Source: a virus. Taken from it: a stretch of 42,680 nucleotides of DNA. The stretch's first letter is position 1. Each line of letters opens with the position of its first letter. The notes beneath the pieces were generated by a model that saw only the letters and a program-made list of their open reading frames with translations, was not told where the DNA came from and ran no database searches. Below, one piece after another: positions 31,099 to 39,284 of the stretch. The stretch lies in IMG/VR virus record IMGVR_UViG_3300033182_000827, positions 1 to 42,680 of that record. The stretch is one strand, 5' to 3'. The position numbers were made by a program, and so were the translations under genes.

Positions 31099-33477
31099 AT
31101 GACAACTAAAAATTCTAAGATAGCGAAAATTTTAAGCAGTAATAATAAGATATCAGACGATTTATATTCAGCATCCACATCAGATTTGACAGATGGACCA
31201 AGTACAACACCGATAGAAGGACAACTATTAAAATATAACACTGTTACTTCAAAATGGGATGTTTCAGATTCTTCAACAGGAATTAGCAACTTAACATCTG
31301 GAGTTGTTGAAGTAGATTATATTATTTTTAATGAATTATCAGCACAAAACAGTACGGATGAAAGTCAGCTATATTATTATAATGATAAGTATTATTTAAA
31401 ATTCAATTCGAGTGCGGAAGTAAACGATAAAATAAAAACATTTTCAATAAATGGGGCAGCACCAAAAAAACCTACAATAACTTCAGTTACGACTAGTGAT
31501 AATACTGATTCGGTTGTTGTCTCATTATCCGCAAATACGCATTTAGTTAAAGATCCAATAACACAATGGTCAGTGAGATTATCACCTGGCAATATAACAC
31601 AAATTGGATCGTCTTCACCGATTACATTTACAAATTTAACCAGAGGACAGCAATATACTTTTTACGCAAAAGCAACTAATAGTTTTGGAGAGAGTCTTGA
31701 ATCTCCAGAATCTTCTGCTATTACTCCAAAAGGAAAACCGGTTAGTAAAGTAAATGATTTAACATATGAAATCGATTTGGATCAACTATTGCTGGATGGT
31801 ACATTTAAATTAAATTTTACATTTACACCATTATTAGGAGACACTAATACAGGTGGTTATCCTGTAACTTATGATTTTTATTTGTATTATAATAATCAAC
31901 TTCAACTTAAGACAGAGCAAGTTTCAACTAGTTTTAGTGTGACGGTTCCATATGAAACTAATTTTGTTGCTTTTCTAAGACAAAATAATACAGCTGGATA
32001 CTTGGATACTGATAATATTTCTGTTATTGCAACATTATCAGAATCTGAATTGCGTACACCTACAAATGTTACAGCTTTATATGACTTATCTTATGAGGTT
32101 ACAGGTAATAAATATTCTGCTAGTCAAATTGGCGAATTTACGTTTACACAACCCATCAGTGATAAAACAAATTCAGCGACAGCATATGGAATAATAATTG
32201 AAGTTTTTCCTGAAAATGGAAATCGATATGAAGTTGAATACACTTCAGATGATCCAGTAAATTTTGAACAATATGAAACAGGCAAATATAGAGCTAGAGT
32301 TACTGGATTAACAAACGGAATCAGATATAAATTTAGAGCAAAAACATCACAAGTTCCAGGATATTATTGTGAAAATTGGTCATCGTATACTGATTGGACT
32401 ACGCCTCAGTCTAATATACCCAAAATAGGGGATGAATTTGGAGGAGGTATATACTATGCAAATAGTATTGATTCTGTAAATAGTAAATATTTTAGATTAA
32501 TAGTTGCAAAGAAAACTGAAGGCGATGCCTTTTATTTATCGTATAATAATGTATCTGGGTTTCCGACACCATCAACGTGGAACGGTTATCACACTGATGG
32601 TTATGGATATTATGGTAATTATGATAAGTTTGATGGTAGAAATAATTTATGGTCTACGACAAACTTATACAATACAACTCAGACAGGGAATATTTTAGAA
32701 TTTGTTGATTATATGAATGATAATTCTGTAGGTAATCAAACCGATTGGTATTTGCCTGCTGTGGCAGAATTAAACATGTATTATGTCAATAGATATCATT
32801 TACCATCTGGAGAAAGACCTTATAGTTTAGAAACTATACCCATATTGCAAAATTATTATGATGAAACAGATGATATTTTTGCACATAAAAATCCTTATGT
32901 TACTCGTTCAGATTATAATGCGAATATGTGGGGAACGACTACAGATGTCGGAAGTTATGCATGGTTATTGAATCAATCGCAATATCCATGTAATATAATA
33001 ATGGGAACTGAACAGGAACCTTCAAGTTGGGGTTATGTGAGTGGGGGTTGGTATAATGATAATTTTCCAAATGCTTATCAAAATATTAATGGTGTATACA
33101 CTTCTTTTGGAAGTAAATTCCCAACAATACCTTATATGTCATCGACAGAAGATACTAGAACAAGTTATTATTGGCAATATGATCCAAATAACTTACTGCT
33201 TAAAGTGAATTCCATAGCAGGATTTTTTACACAAACTTGGCCAGGAGCAACACCATCAGGATTAGTATACTATACTGGATGGAATGATGAATCGACAAAT
33301 GGAGGTGTAATTCAAGATTATTTGCTTCGTTATTACGACAGTACAACCACTAATCATTATATAAAATGTTCAAAGAAACTGAGTGGAGGTTTTTATTCTT
33401 ATAATTCTAATAATATAACTGACACAAGCAATATATTCGCTTCTGCTATATGCATTAGACGAGTTGAAATAACTTAG
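31099..33477 (+). CDS. FN3 and C-type-lectin-like (Lcl/DUF1566) adhesin
   Basis: 792 residues, the largest fibre protein here. N-terminal group module (KIAKILSSNNKISDDLY, EGQLLKYNTVTSKWD), then a fibronectin type III domain (~121-212; PKKPTITSV..., QQYTFYAKATNSFGES), one or two further FN3-like domains to ~430, and from ~443 a domain starting G-D-E-F-G-G-G-I-Y-Y with DWYLPAVAEL at ~549, TIPYMSSTEDT and a C-terminal CIRRVEIT. This is the plan of the Lcl/DUF1566 C-type-lectin-like fold, the fold used by phage variable receptor-binding tips. It probably is the distal receptor-binding protein of this module. No reverse transcriptase is present near it. Confidence 0.75.
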   Translation: MTTKNSKIAKILSSNNKISDDLYSASTSDLTDGPSTTPIEGQLLKYNTVTSKWDVSDSSTGISNLTSGVVEVDYIIFNELSAQNSTDESQLYYYNDKYYLKFNSSAEVNDKIKTFSINGAAPKKPTITSVTTSDNTDSVVVSLSANTHLVKDPITQWSVRLSPGNITQIGSSSPITFTNLTRGQQYTFYAKATNSFGESLESPESSAITPKGKPVSKVNDLTYEIDLDQLLLDGTFKLNFTFTPLLGDTNTGGYPVTYDFYLYYNNQLQLKTEQVSTSFSVTVPYETNFVAFLRQNNTAGYLDTDNISVIATLSESELRTPTNVTALYDLSYEVTGNKYSASQIGEFTFTQPISDKTNSATAYGIIIEVFPENGNRYEVEYTSDDPVNFEQYETGKYRARVTGLTNGIRYKFRAKTSQVPGYYCENWSSYTDWTTPQSNIPKIGDEFGGGIYYANSIDSVNSKYFRLIVAKKTEGDAFYLSYNNVSGFPTPSTWNGYHTDGYGYYGNYDKFDGRNNLWSTTNLYNTTQTGNILEFVDYMNDNSVGNQTDWYLPAVAELNMYYVNRYHLPSGERPYSLETIPILQNYYDETDDIFAHKNPYVTRSDYNANMWGTTTDVGSYAWLLNQSQYPCNIIMGTEQEPSSWGYVSGGWYNDNFPNAYQNINGVYTSFGSKFPTIPYMSSTEDTRTSYYWQYDPNNLLLKVNSIAGFFTQTWPGATPSGLVYYTGWNDESTNGGVIQDYLLRYYDSTTTNHYIKCSKKLSGGFYSYNSNNITDTSNIFASAICIRRVEIT

Positions 33478-33485
33478 GGGATAAA

Positions 33486-34103
33486 ATGAATGATTTAGAA
33501 CTACTTTTGAATAAGAATGATTACGCCCTTATAAAAAAAATAAAAAGTGACGCTGAAAGTTCTTATGAAAAACAACAGTTTCTTAGAACTGAAACTGAAA
33601 TGAGATTATCTGTTTTAAACGACGGTAAACATCCAACAAGAGCTAGTAAATATTGGCAGTGTGTGAGAGAACAATCGGTAATGTATGAAAATTTGATGGA
33701 ATTAAATTTTCAATACCGAAAAGCGTTAGTTCATCTAAAAAAAATGAAACAAATAACACAATTCAATAATGAATTTGATCTAGAAATTCATAAAATCAAT
33801 ATTGAAGAGGCCGAATGGAATATTTCTAAAATTAAAAAAGATGCTCACCACAGAGTCAGAGAAATTGAACATTGGTATAGAATAAAACAAGAACTAAATG
33901 ATGGTTCTTTTGATGATCAAGACCCAAATACACATCAATTTGATACACTGAAACTAAAATTTGAGCATGAAACTCGTTCTATAAGTAACAGTACTCCAGC
34001 AAGTGAAATTAAAAATATAATTGGTCATCAAATGACTATCAATAGAATGATAAAAGATAATAAATCTATAGTAAATGAAGAAAAAAAACAAATAAATGAA
34101 TAG
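33486..34103 (+). CDS. Conserved helical hypothetical protein of marine T4-like phages
   Basis: 205 residues, mainly helical and charged, with coiled-coil stretches around 60-130. HPTRASKYWQCVREQSVMYENL (residues ~50-70), DLEIHKINIEEAEWNISK and LNDGSFDDQDPNTHQFDTL look conserved rather than random, and I associate this pattern with hypothetical proteins of marine T4-like phages. It starts eight bases after the last fibre gene and ends just before the late promoter box of the head module. No function assigned. Its position suggests a structural or assembly role. Confidence 0.6.
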   Translation: MNDLELLLNKNDYALIKKIKSDAESSYEKQQFLRTETEMRLSVLNDGKHPTRASKYWQCVREQSVMYENLMELNFQYRKALVHLKKMKQITQFNNEFDLEIHKINIEEAEWNISKIKKDAHHRVREIEHWYRIKQELNDGSFDDQDPNTHQFDTLKLKFEHETRSISNSTPASEIKNIIGHQMTINRMIKDNKSIVNEEKKQINE

Positions 34104-34118
34104 TGAATTTCTTTTTTG

Positions 34119-34126
34119 TATAAATA
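34119..34126 (+). promoter_or_regulatory. Late promoter box TATAAATA
   Basis: Exact match to the T4 late promoter consensus, in a gap between genes, 34 bases before the ATG of the next gene. T4-type phages use this box with the gp55 sigma factor and the gp45 clamp; here it would start transcription of the head module. Confidence 0.75.
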
Positions 34127-34160
34127 AAACAGTATACTAATAATTTTTTCTCAAGAATCT

Positions 34161-34754
34161 ATGAAAAACTTTAAAGACGTTTATAGCAATAAAAAACAAA
34201 AAATTTCAGAAAATGCCTATTACAGACAAAACAGTCCTGTTTTTTCACCATCAGGATTAAAAAAGAATTACAATGACTATGAAGGCAGAATGGCAAAACA
34301 AAATCTTTACAAAATGCACAAATATAGTAGAGATTTGTTTGAAATGCTGGATGACCATGACGAGCTAGAATCATGGGTTCAAGAGAAGATTGCTAAAGCA
34401 GCAGATTATATTTCATCAGTCAAGCATTATCTTGAATATGAAATGGAATTCGGTCCAGAGCAAAATCCTTACATGGATGAATATGATGATGAAGACGATC
34501 ATATGTACGAAGATGTTCATCACATTGATGATTTAATTCCATTACTTAAAAAAATCGTAAAAATGAATGAGCATCACAGAGTTGTTCTCGGAGATAAATT
34601 ACAAGTAATAGTAGAACCAGATGATGCATATAGTTTATTAGAAACATATTTTAAGCTGAACGAAAAAAATAAAAAAGATTTTTCCAAAAAACTTTTTGAG
34701 AGCAAAGACAGTTTTTGGAATATGGTTTCATTTTCAAAAAGTAGAAATTTATGA
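34161..34754 (+). CDS. Conserved hypothetical protein at start of head operon
   Basis: 197 residues. Recognisable block E-G-R-M-A-K-Q-N-L-Y-K-M, followed by YSRDLFEMLDDHDELESWV, QEKIAKAADYISSVKHYLEYE, which is found in hypothetical proteins of many marine myoviruses. Centre is very acidic (YMDEYDDEDDHMYEDV, ~112-128). No catalytic motif. It is the first gene behind a perfect late promoter, overlapping the next gene by 4 bases (ATGA), so it is likely a virion or capsid-assembly component. The exact function is not known. Confidence 0.6.
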   Translation: MKNFKDVYSNKKQKISENAYYRQNSPVFSPSGLKKNYNDYEGRMAKQNLYKMHKYSRDLFEMLDDHDELESWVQEKIAKAADYISSVKHYLEYEMEFGPEQNPYMDEYDDEDDHMYEDVHHIDDLIPLLKKIVKMNEHHRVVLGDKLQVIVEPDDAYSLLETYFKLNEKNKKDFSKKLFESKDSFWNMVSFSKSRNL

Positions 34755-34990
34755 AATTTAAAGTTTTAGCTGCATTAGAAGAAAATCCAAGCGCAAGTAA
34801 TATCACTAATGCCACAGCAGTTGCAGTGTCTATTGATTCTGGACCAATAACAGTTACAGTAGATAATAGTGAAGGTACAGATACAAGAACAATAAATCTA
34901 GCAGCAGGTCTTCATAAAATCGCAAAAAAACCCGCTGAAGTCATTACTTGCACAGGATGTAAAGTAACTAAAATAGCAATAACGGATTGA
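34751..34990 (+). CDS. Small beta protein, pair member 1
   Basis: 79 residues, ATGA start. Alternating beta strands: ATAVAVSIDSGPITVTVDNS, TRTINLAAGLHKIAKKPAEVI and KVTKIAIT. The next gene has the same order (ATAVSAEVSVAGVIEVYES, ISLTTGMHTILKDPAQII, NMTKIAHL), so the two are tandem paralogues. Small beta proteins at this place in marine phages are usually virion components. A head-decoration role is possible but inferred. Confidence 0.6.
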   Translation: MKFKVLAALEENPSASNITNATAVAVSIDSGPITVTVDNSEGTDTRTINLAAGLHKIAKKPAEVITCTGCKVTKIAITD

Positions 34991-34993
34991 AAA

Positions 34994-35245
34994 ATGTATA
35001 AAGTATTAGGAACAACATCTTTACTTGATATAACGGGTTCTGATTTTAACAAAGCAACTGCTGTATCAGCAGAAGTTAGTGTTGCTGGAGTTATTGAAGT
35101 TTATGAATCTGACAATTCAACATTGGTCGGATCAATTAGTTTAACAACAGGTATGCACACTATTTTAAAAGATCCGGCACAAATTATAAAAAAAGCATCG
35201 AGTGGTGGTGCTATCGTCAATATGACAAAAATCGCACATTTATAA
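34994..35245 (+). CDS. Small beta protein, pair member 2
   Basis: 83 residues, ATG four bases after the previous stop. The 'TI.L..G.H.I.K.PA..I.......KIA' signature is shared with the preceding gene; the first ~20 residues (MYKVLGTTSLLDITGSDF) differ. Short, no cysteine except none seen, no transmembrane segment. Function unknown; probable virion component by position. Confidence 0.6.
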   Translation: MYKVLGTTSLLDITGSDFNKATAVSAEVSVAGVIEVYESDNSTLVGSISLTTGMHTILKDPAQIIKKASSGGAIVNMTKIAHL

Positions 35246-35251
35246 AAATTC

Positions 35252-35548
35252 ATGTCTAATAAAATAGAGAAAATTAACAAAGTTAAAACTATTGCAGGCA
35301 AAAGAAAAGCGATTAGAAATTTCTATAGAAAGAGTAGAAGTTTAATTGGCAAAGGATACAAAAAAGTAAGAGGATCTAAACGTATTGTTAGAATGTCACA
35401 AAAGGAGCGCAGAAAATACAATCCTTTAACAAATGTAAAAATTCGAAAAGCGTTGCAGAAAAGAAAAACTAAACAAAGATTGATAAATTTAAAAAGAAAA
35501 AGAACTCTTAAAACTGGTATATTTAAAACATTTTCCAAAAGAAGATAA
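35252..35548 (+). CDS. Very basic small protein, prohead-core position
   Basis: 98 residues, about a third Lys or Arg, with few acidic residues: KIEKINKVKTIAGKRKAIRNF, YRKSRSLIGKGYKKVRG, RMSQKERRKYNPLTNVK, LQKRKTKQRLINLKRKR. It lies where T4 has the small prohead-core genes (67, 68) before gene 21. The composition (extreme positive charge, no hydrophobic core) suits an internal head protein that binds DNA or the acidic gp22 scaffold. That role is inferred from position and charge. No RNA- or DNA-binding domain is recognised. Confidence 0.6.
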   Translation: MSNKIEKINKVKTIAGKRKAIRNFYRKSRSLIGKGYKKVRGSKRIVRMSQKERRKYNPLTNVKIRKALQKRKTKQRLINLKRKRTLKTGIFKTFSKRR

Positions 35549-35550
35549 AG

Positions 35551-35892
35551 ATGACTGAATTAATAGAAAGAAAATTTAGTTTAGCACAAATGTTAAGGGC
35601 ATCTAGAAGGGCAAAAAAATTTAAGATTAGAATGATTAAAGGCAGAAAAAGAACATTAAGAAAGATTGCTACAATTGATGCTTTAAAAAAAAGAGCAATG
35701 AGAAGCGCAATAATGCAAAAAAAACAACAATTAGCTGGTGGTCAAAATTACAAAGACCTAAATCCTTCGCAGAAAATTATGATTTCAAATAGAATTGAAA
35801 AGATTTTACCTAGACTTAGAAAAATCGCAAAAAGATTATTCAAGGTAAAAAAACAACAAGATATACAGCGCATTTTAAATAAAAGGAAATAA
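35551..35892 (+). CDS. Very basic small protein 2, gp68-like position
   Basis: 113 residues, also extremely basic. It has F-S-L-A-Q-M-L-R-A-S-R-R-A-K-K, RMIKGRKRTLRKIATIDALK, KRAMRSAIMQKKQQLAGG, LNPSQKIMISNRIEKILPRLRK and KVKKQQDIQRILN. The pattern 'Q-x-L-R-x-x-R-x-x-K ... A-x-K-R-x-x-R-x-A ... l-x-x-s-x-x-x-x-i-x-x-R-i-x-k' is one I know from marine T4-like phages at this place, sometimes labelled gp68 prohead core. The gp68 label is tentative. It ends four bases before gene 21. Confidence 0.6.
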   Translation: MTELIERKFSLAQMLRASRRAKKFKIRMIKGRKRTLRKIATIDALKKRAMRSAIMQKKQQLAGGQNYKDLNPSQKIMISNRIEKILPRLRKIAKRLFKVKKQQDIQRILNKRK

Positions 35893-35896
35893 TAAA

Positions 35897-36544
35897 ATGA
35901 AACTATTAACCGAAGTCAATGAGGAAATAGAATATATCACTGAATCTAGTTCAGATGGTAAAAAAGATCTATATATCTCGGGACCTTTTATGATGGCTGA
36001 AGTGAAAAATAAAAATGGAAGAATGTATCCAAAAAATATTTTGTTCAATGAGGTAAATAGATATGATAAAGATTATGTGCAAAAAAACAGAGCATTTGGT
36101 GAATTGGGTCATCCAGAAGGACCAGGTATAAATCTTGAGCGCGTATCACACATGATTACTGAACTATATACTGTTGGTAATAATGTTATGGGTAAAGCAA
36201 AAATTATGGATACTCCTTATGGTCAAATTGTTAAGAATTTGATTAATAATGGTGCCCAATTGGGAGTATCATCAAGAGGTTTAGGATCACTAGAAGAAAA
36301 AAATGGTGTCAAAGTTGTAAAAGATGATTTTTATCTTGCAACTGCGGCAGATATTGTTGCCGATCCTTCAGCACCTGATGCATTTGTACAAGGCATTATG
36401 GAAAATAAAGAATGGATTTGGGATTCTGGAATCCTCAAAGAGAAGGCGATTGCTAATATTAAAAAGGAGATATCTAAAACATCTTCTAAAGATTTGTCAG
36501 AAGCTAAAATTAAAGCATTCAGTAGTTTTATTTCAAAACTATAA
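35897..36544 (+). CDS. 21: Prohead core protease
   Basis: 215 residues, typical length for T4 gp21. Motifs: NKNGRMYPKNILFNEVNRY near 38-56, then AFGELGHPEGPGINLERVSH with H72 (and H85), and GAQLGVSSRG with S125/S126. These match the His and Ser region of the herpesvirus-assemblin-like protease fold used by T4 gp21; I have not fixed which serine is the nucleophile. The DPSAPDAFV segment near residue 165 is also characteristic. It cleaves the scaffold and the capsid N-terminus during head maturation, consistent with the LTE cleavage site in gene 23 and a similar LLTE at its own N-terminus. It overlaps nothing and is followed by a late promoter and gene 22. Confidence 0.9.
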   Translation: MKLLTEVNEEIEYITESSSDGKKDLYISGPFMMAEVKNKNGRMYPKNILFNEVNRYDKDYVQKNRAFGELGHPEGPGINLERVSHMITELYTVGNNVMGKAKIMDTPYGQIVKNLINNGAQLGVSSRGLGSLEEKNGVKVVKDDFYLATAADIVADPSAPDAFVQGIMENKEWIWDSGILKEKAIANIKKEISKTSSKDLSEAKIKAFSSFISKL

Positions 36545-36549
36545 AATTT

Positions 36550-36557
36550 TATAAATA
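36550..36557 (+). promoter_or_regulatory. Late promoter box TATAAATA upstream of gene 22
   Basis: Perfect late consensus, immediately after the stop of gene 21 and 39 bases before the ATG of gene 22. It would give separate strong late transcription of genes 22 and 23, the most abundant head proteins. Confidence 0.75.
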
Positions 36558-36583
36558 TAAACAGAGACAATTTCTCAAGACTT

Positions 36584-36590
36584 AAAGGAG
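36584..36590 (+). promoter_or_regulatory. Strong ribosome binding site of gene 22
   Basis: AAAGGAG six bases before ATG. Fibre genes in the window mostly lack such a site and instead use stop/start overlaps, so this marks a gene with high independent expression. Confidence 0.75.
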
Positions 36591-36596
36591 TTTTAA

Positions 36597-37838
36597 ATGT
36601 CAGAAAAACAAATTGAGGCTCTGGAACAGGAAGAATTAGAAGTGAGTGAAGATACTCAATTTGATGAGGCTTCCTATCCTGGGTCCGGTCAAAATAAAGA
36701 ATCAATGAGCAAGTCACCTGAATCAGGTTCTGATACAGGCGTCAATAATGAAAAAGTTGATGGTCCAAAGCCTAATTTCACTAAAGGTGTTCCCAGTGCT
36801 GCAAAAAGACCATTAGATAAATCAGTCAAAGAAAGCAAGATGGCGATGATTAAGTCAATCTATGATAAATTAGATGAAATGACAAAAGAAGAAGTTGCCG
36901 AAGTTCTTGGTGCCTTAGATTCAGTCGAAGAAGATACTTTATCAGAAGAAGAAATTTTAAATTCACTTCTAGATCAAGGTTTCACTGAAGAAGAAATTCA
37001 AAATATGTCAGAAGAAGAATTGGGTTCGCATATTGAAGAAATTTCAACCGATAAACAACTAGTTCTAAATAAAGAAGATTTCGAAATTAATTTAGCAGAT
37101 GATGTTCAGGCACTTATTGAAGGTGAAGAATTATCTGATGAATTCAAAGAAAAAGCAGCAACAATTTTTGAAGCTGCTGTTTTTGCTAGAGTAAATGAAG
37201 AAATCACAGAGAGAGTTGAAAAACTCGAAGAGCAATATAAAATAGAACTTGAAAATGCTGTCGCAGAAAATAAAAATTATATGACAGAAAAAGTTGATGA
37301 CTTCATGAACTATGTAGTCAAAGAGTGGATGATAGAAAATCAACTCGCTCTTGATAAAGGCATCCGTTCTGAAATCGTAGAAGACTTTATGGTTGGTTTG
37401 AAAAATCTCTTTGTCGAACACTATATCGACATTCCAGATGAAAAGGTTGATCTAGTGGATGACCTATTCGCAAAAGTTGAAGATTTAGAAGAGTCTTTAA
37501 ATAAAGAAATTGAAAAAAATATTCAATCATCTAAGCAATTGAAAGAATACAAAAAATTAGAAGCAATCAATGTTGTTTCTGAAGAGTTGACAGATGTTCA
37601 AAAAGATAAAATGAAAAAACTTGCAGAAGGTGTTGAATTTGATGATATTGAGCAATACGTTGAAAAACTCCATATGATTAAAGAAAATTATTTTCCAGTT
37701 CATACGGAAGCAGAAGTTTTAAGCGAAGAAACCACAGAGGATGATTTAGAGTCTGTTCATGAAAATGAAACAGTTTTCGAGAGTAACGATACCATCAGAC
37801 GTTATGCTGATGCAATTTCAAGAACCCTTAAAAAGTAA
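36597..37838 (+). CDS. 22: Prohead core scaffold protein
   Basis: 413 residues, strongly acidic, with coiled-coil helices around 150-330 (e.g. ITERVEKLEEQYKIELENAV, DLEESLNKEIEKNI). The N-terminal ~75 residues are a disordered acidic stretch (LEQEELEVSEDTQFDEAS, KSPESGSDTGVNNEK). That is much longer than T4 gp22 (about 270), the extra length being mostly N-terminal. It lies between the protease gene 21 and the major capsid gene 23, exactly as in T4, which is the main support. It should form the internal core around which gp23 assembles and then be degraded by gp21. Sequence-level similarity is weak, as usual for scaffolds. Confidence 0.85.
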   Translation: MSEKQIEALEQEELEVSEDTQFDEASYPGSGQNKESMSKSPESGSDTGVNNEKVDGPKPNFTKGVPSAAKRPLDKSVKESKMAMIKSIYDKLDEMTKEEVAEVLGALDSVEEDTLSEEEILNSLLDQGFTEEEIQNMSEEELGSHIEEISTDKQLVLNKEDFEINLADDVQALIEGEELSDEFKEKAATIFEAAVFARVNEEITERVEKLEEQYKIELENAVAENKNYMTEKVDDFMNYVVKEWMIENQLALDKGIRSEIVEDFMVGLKNLFVEHYIDIPDEKVDLVDDLFAKVEDLEESLNKEIEKNIQSSKQLKEYKKLEAINVVSEELTDVQKDKMKKLAEGVEFDDIEQYVEKLHMIKENYFPVHTEAEVLSEETTEDDLESVHENETVFESNDTIRRYADAISRTLKK

Positions 37839-37846
37839 TTTTACAC

Positions 37847-37853
37847 AAAGGAG
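37847..37853 (+). promoter_or_regulatory. Strong ribosome binding site of gene 23
   Basis: AAAGGAG nine bases before the ATG, as for gene 22; fits the very high level at which the capsid protein is made. Confidence 0.75.
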
Positions 37854-37862
37854 ATTAAAAAA

Positions 37863-39224
37863 ATGTATCTTTCAGAAAGTTTACAAAAAAAGTGGGCTCC
37901 TATTCTTGATCACCCAGAATTGGGTAATATCAAGGATTCATACAGAAGAGCGGTAACAACTGTTCTTCTTGAGAATCAAGAGAAGTCCATGAGAGAAGAC
38001 GGTCAAGTTTTGGCAAGTCAAAATTTCTTAACAGAAGCAGGTTTAGCATCAGGATCACTTCCTGATTCGGGTGGTGTTGCAAAATATGACCCAATCATGA
38101 TTTCTCTTGTCAGAAGAGCGATGCCAAACTTGATTGCTTATGATGTTTGTGGTGTTCAGCCAATGACAGGTCCTACAGGTCTTATCTTTGCTATGAGAGC
38201 AAGATATGATTCAATGAATGGCAACGAGTCACACTATAATGAAGTTGATACTTCTTATTCAGCAAACGGTAACTATACACAGGGTAATCTAACACCTGGC
38301 CTATTAATCGATGGAACTGCTGGTGGCGCTAATACAGACGTAACACCAACTACAATAGCACAAGGTGCAATGTCAACAGGTTTAGGCGAGACTGTTACAC
38401 CAGCAAATATGGCATTCTCAATTGAGAAAGTCACTGTTACCGCTCATACAAGAGCATTAAGAGCCGACTACACAATGGAAGTAGCACAGGATCTTAAAGC
38501 TGTTCATGGTCTTGATGCTGAAACTGAACTTTCTAACATTCTCTCAGCAGAAATTCTTGCTGAAATCAACAGGGAAGTTGTAAGAAAGATTTACGGTGAG
38601 GCAACAATCGGCGCTCAAAACAACACAACTCTACCAGGTATTTTTGATTTAGATACAGATTCAAATGGTAGATGGTCAGTAGAAAAATTCAAAGGTCTCA
38701 TGTTCCAAATCGAAAGAGAAGCAAATGAGATCGCTAAGAAGACTAGAAGAGGAAAAGGTAACATGATTATCACTTCTTCAGATGTTGCTTCAGCACTTCA
38801 AATGGCAGGTGTTCTTGATTACGCACCAGCATTAGACAGCAACAACATGAATCCAGATGATGCTGGAAACACATTTGTTGGTGTTTTAAATGGTCGTTAC
38901 AGAGTTTACATTGATCCATATACAGTTACTGATGATTCAAACTATTTTGTAGTTGGATACAAAGGTAGTTCTTCTTATGATGCTGGTATGTTCTATTGCC
39001 CATATGTTCCACTACAGATGGTACGTGCGGTTGACACATCAACATTCCAACCAAAAATTGGATTTAAGACCAGATATGGTATTGTAAGAAATCCATATGC
39101 TCAGGGATCAACAGTACCAACAACAACCGGTTATGATTCAGGTGCATTTGACTTAGCAAGTTATGCAACAAGACAGCATAACAATGAATATTACAGAATT
39201 GTAAGAGTAAATAACTTAATGTAA
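37863..39224 (+). CDS. 23: Major capsid protein
   Basis: 453 residues; slightly shorter than T4 gp23 (about 520). N-terminus KKWAPILDHPELGNIKDSYR then NFLTE58-A59, the probable gp21 cleavage site of the (I/L)-x-E type, leaving a mature protein of about 395 residues. Downstream MISLVRRAMPNLIAYDVCGVQ, MTGPTGLIFAMRARY, and the C-terminal FKTRYGIVRNPYAQ are the strongly conserved blocks of the T4-family capsid proteins (HK97 fold). Directly after gene 22, with an SD site and followed by an intrinsic terminator. Assignment is secure. Confidence 0.97.
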   Translation: MYLSESLQKKWAPILDHPELGNIKDSYRRAVTTVLLENQEKSMREDGQVLASQNFLTEAGLASGSLPDSGGVAKYDPIMISLVRRAMPNLIAYDVCGVQPMTGPTGLIFAMRARYDSMNGNESHYNEVDTSYSANGNYTQGNLTPGLLIDGTAGGANTDVTPTTIAQGAMSTGLGETVTPANMAFSIEKVTVTAHTRALRADYTMEVAQDLKAVHGLDAETELSNILSAEILAEINREVVRKIYGEATIGAQNNTTLPGIFDLDTDSNGRWSVEKFKGLMFQIEREANEIAKKTRRGKGNMIITSSDVASALQMAGVLDYAPALDSNNMNPDDAGNTFVGVLNGRYRVYIDPYTVTDDSNYFVVGYKGSSSYDAGMFYCPYVPLQMVRAVDTSTFQPKIGFKTRYGIVRNPYAQGSTVPTTTGYDSGAFDLASYATRQHNNEYYRIVRVNNLM

Positions 39225-39252
39225 TTTCACTCTGAAAATTTTGTGACTATAT

Positions 39253-39284
39253 AAAGGAGAGACCTAAAAATCTCTCCTTTTTTT
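39253..39284 (+). terminator. Intrinsic terminator after gene 23
   Basis: Perfect 10-bp stem, AAAGGAGAGA with TCTCTCCTTT, around an 8-base loop, followed by a T tract. Located 28 bases after the capsid stop. It should stop transcription of the gene 22-23 unit and partly isolate the recombination genes. Confidence 0.9.

Noticed and set aside
31099-33477. Diversity-generating retroelement target (C-type-lectin-like C-terminus)
   Set aside because: No reverse transcriptase, template repeat or accessory gene is visible in the window; only the fold suggests it. A template elsewhere in the genome is not excluded.
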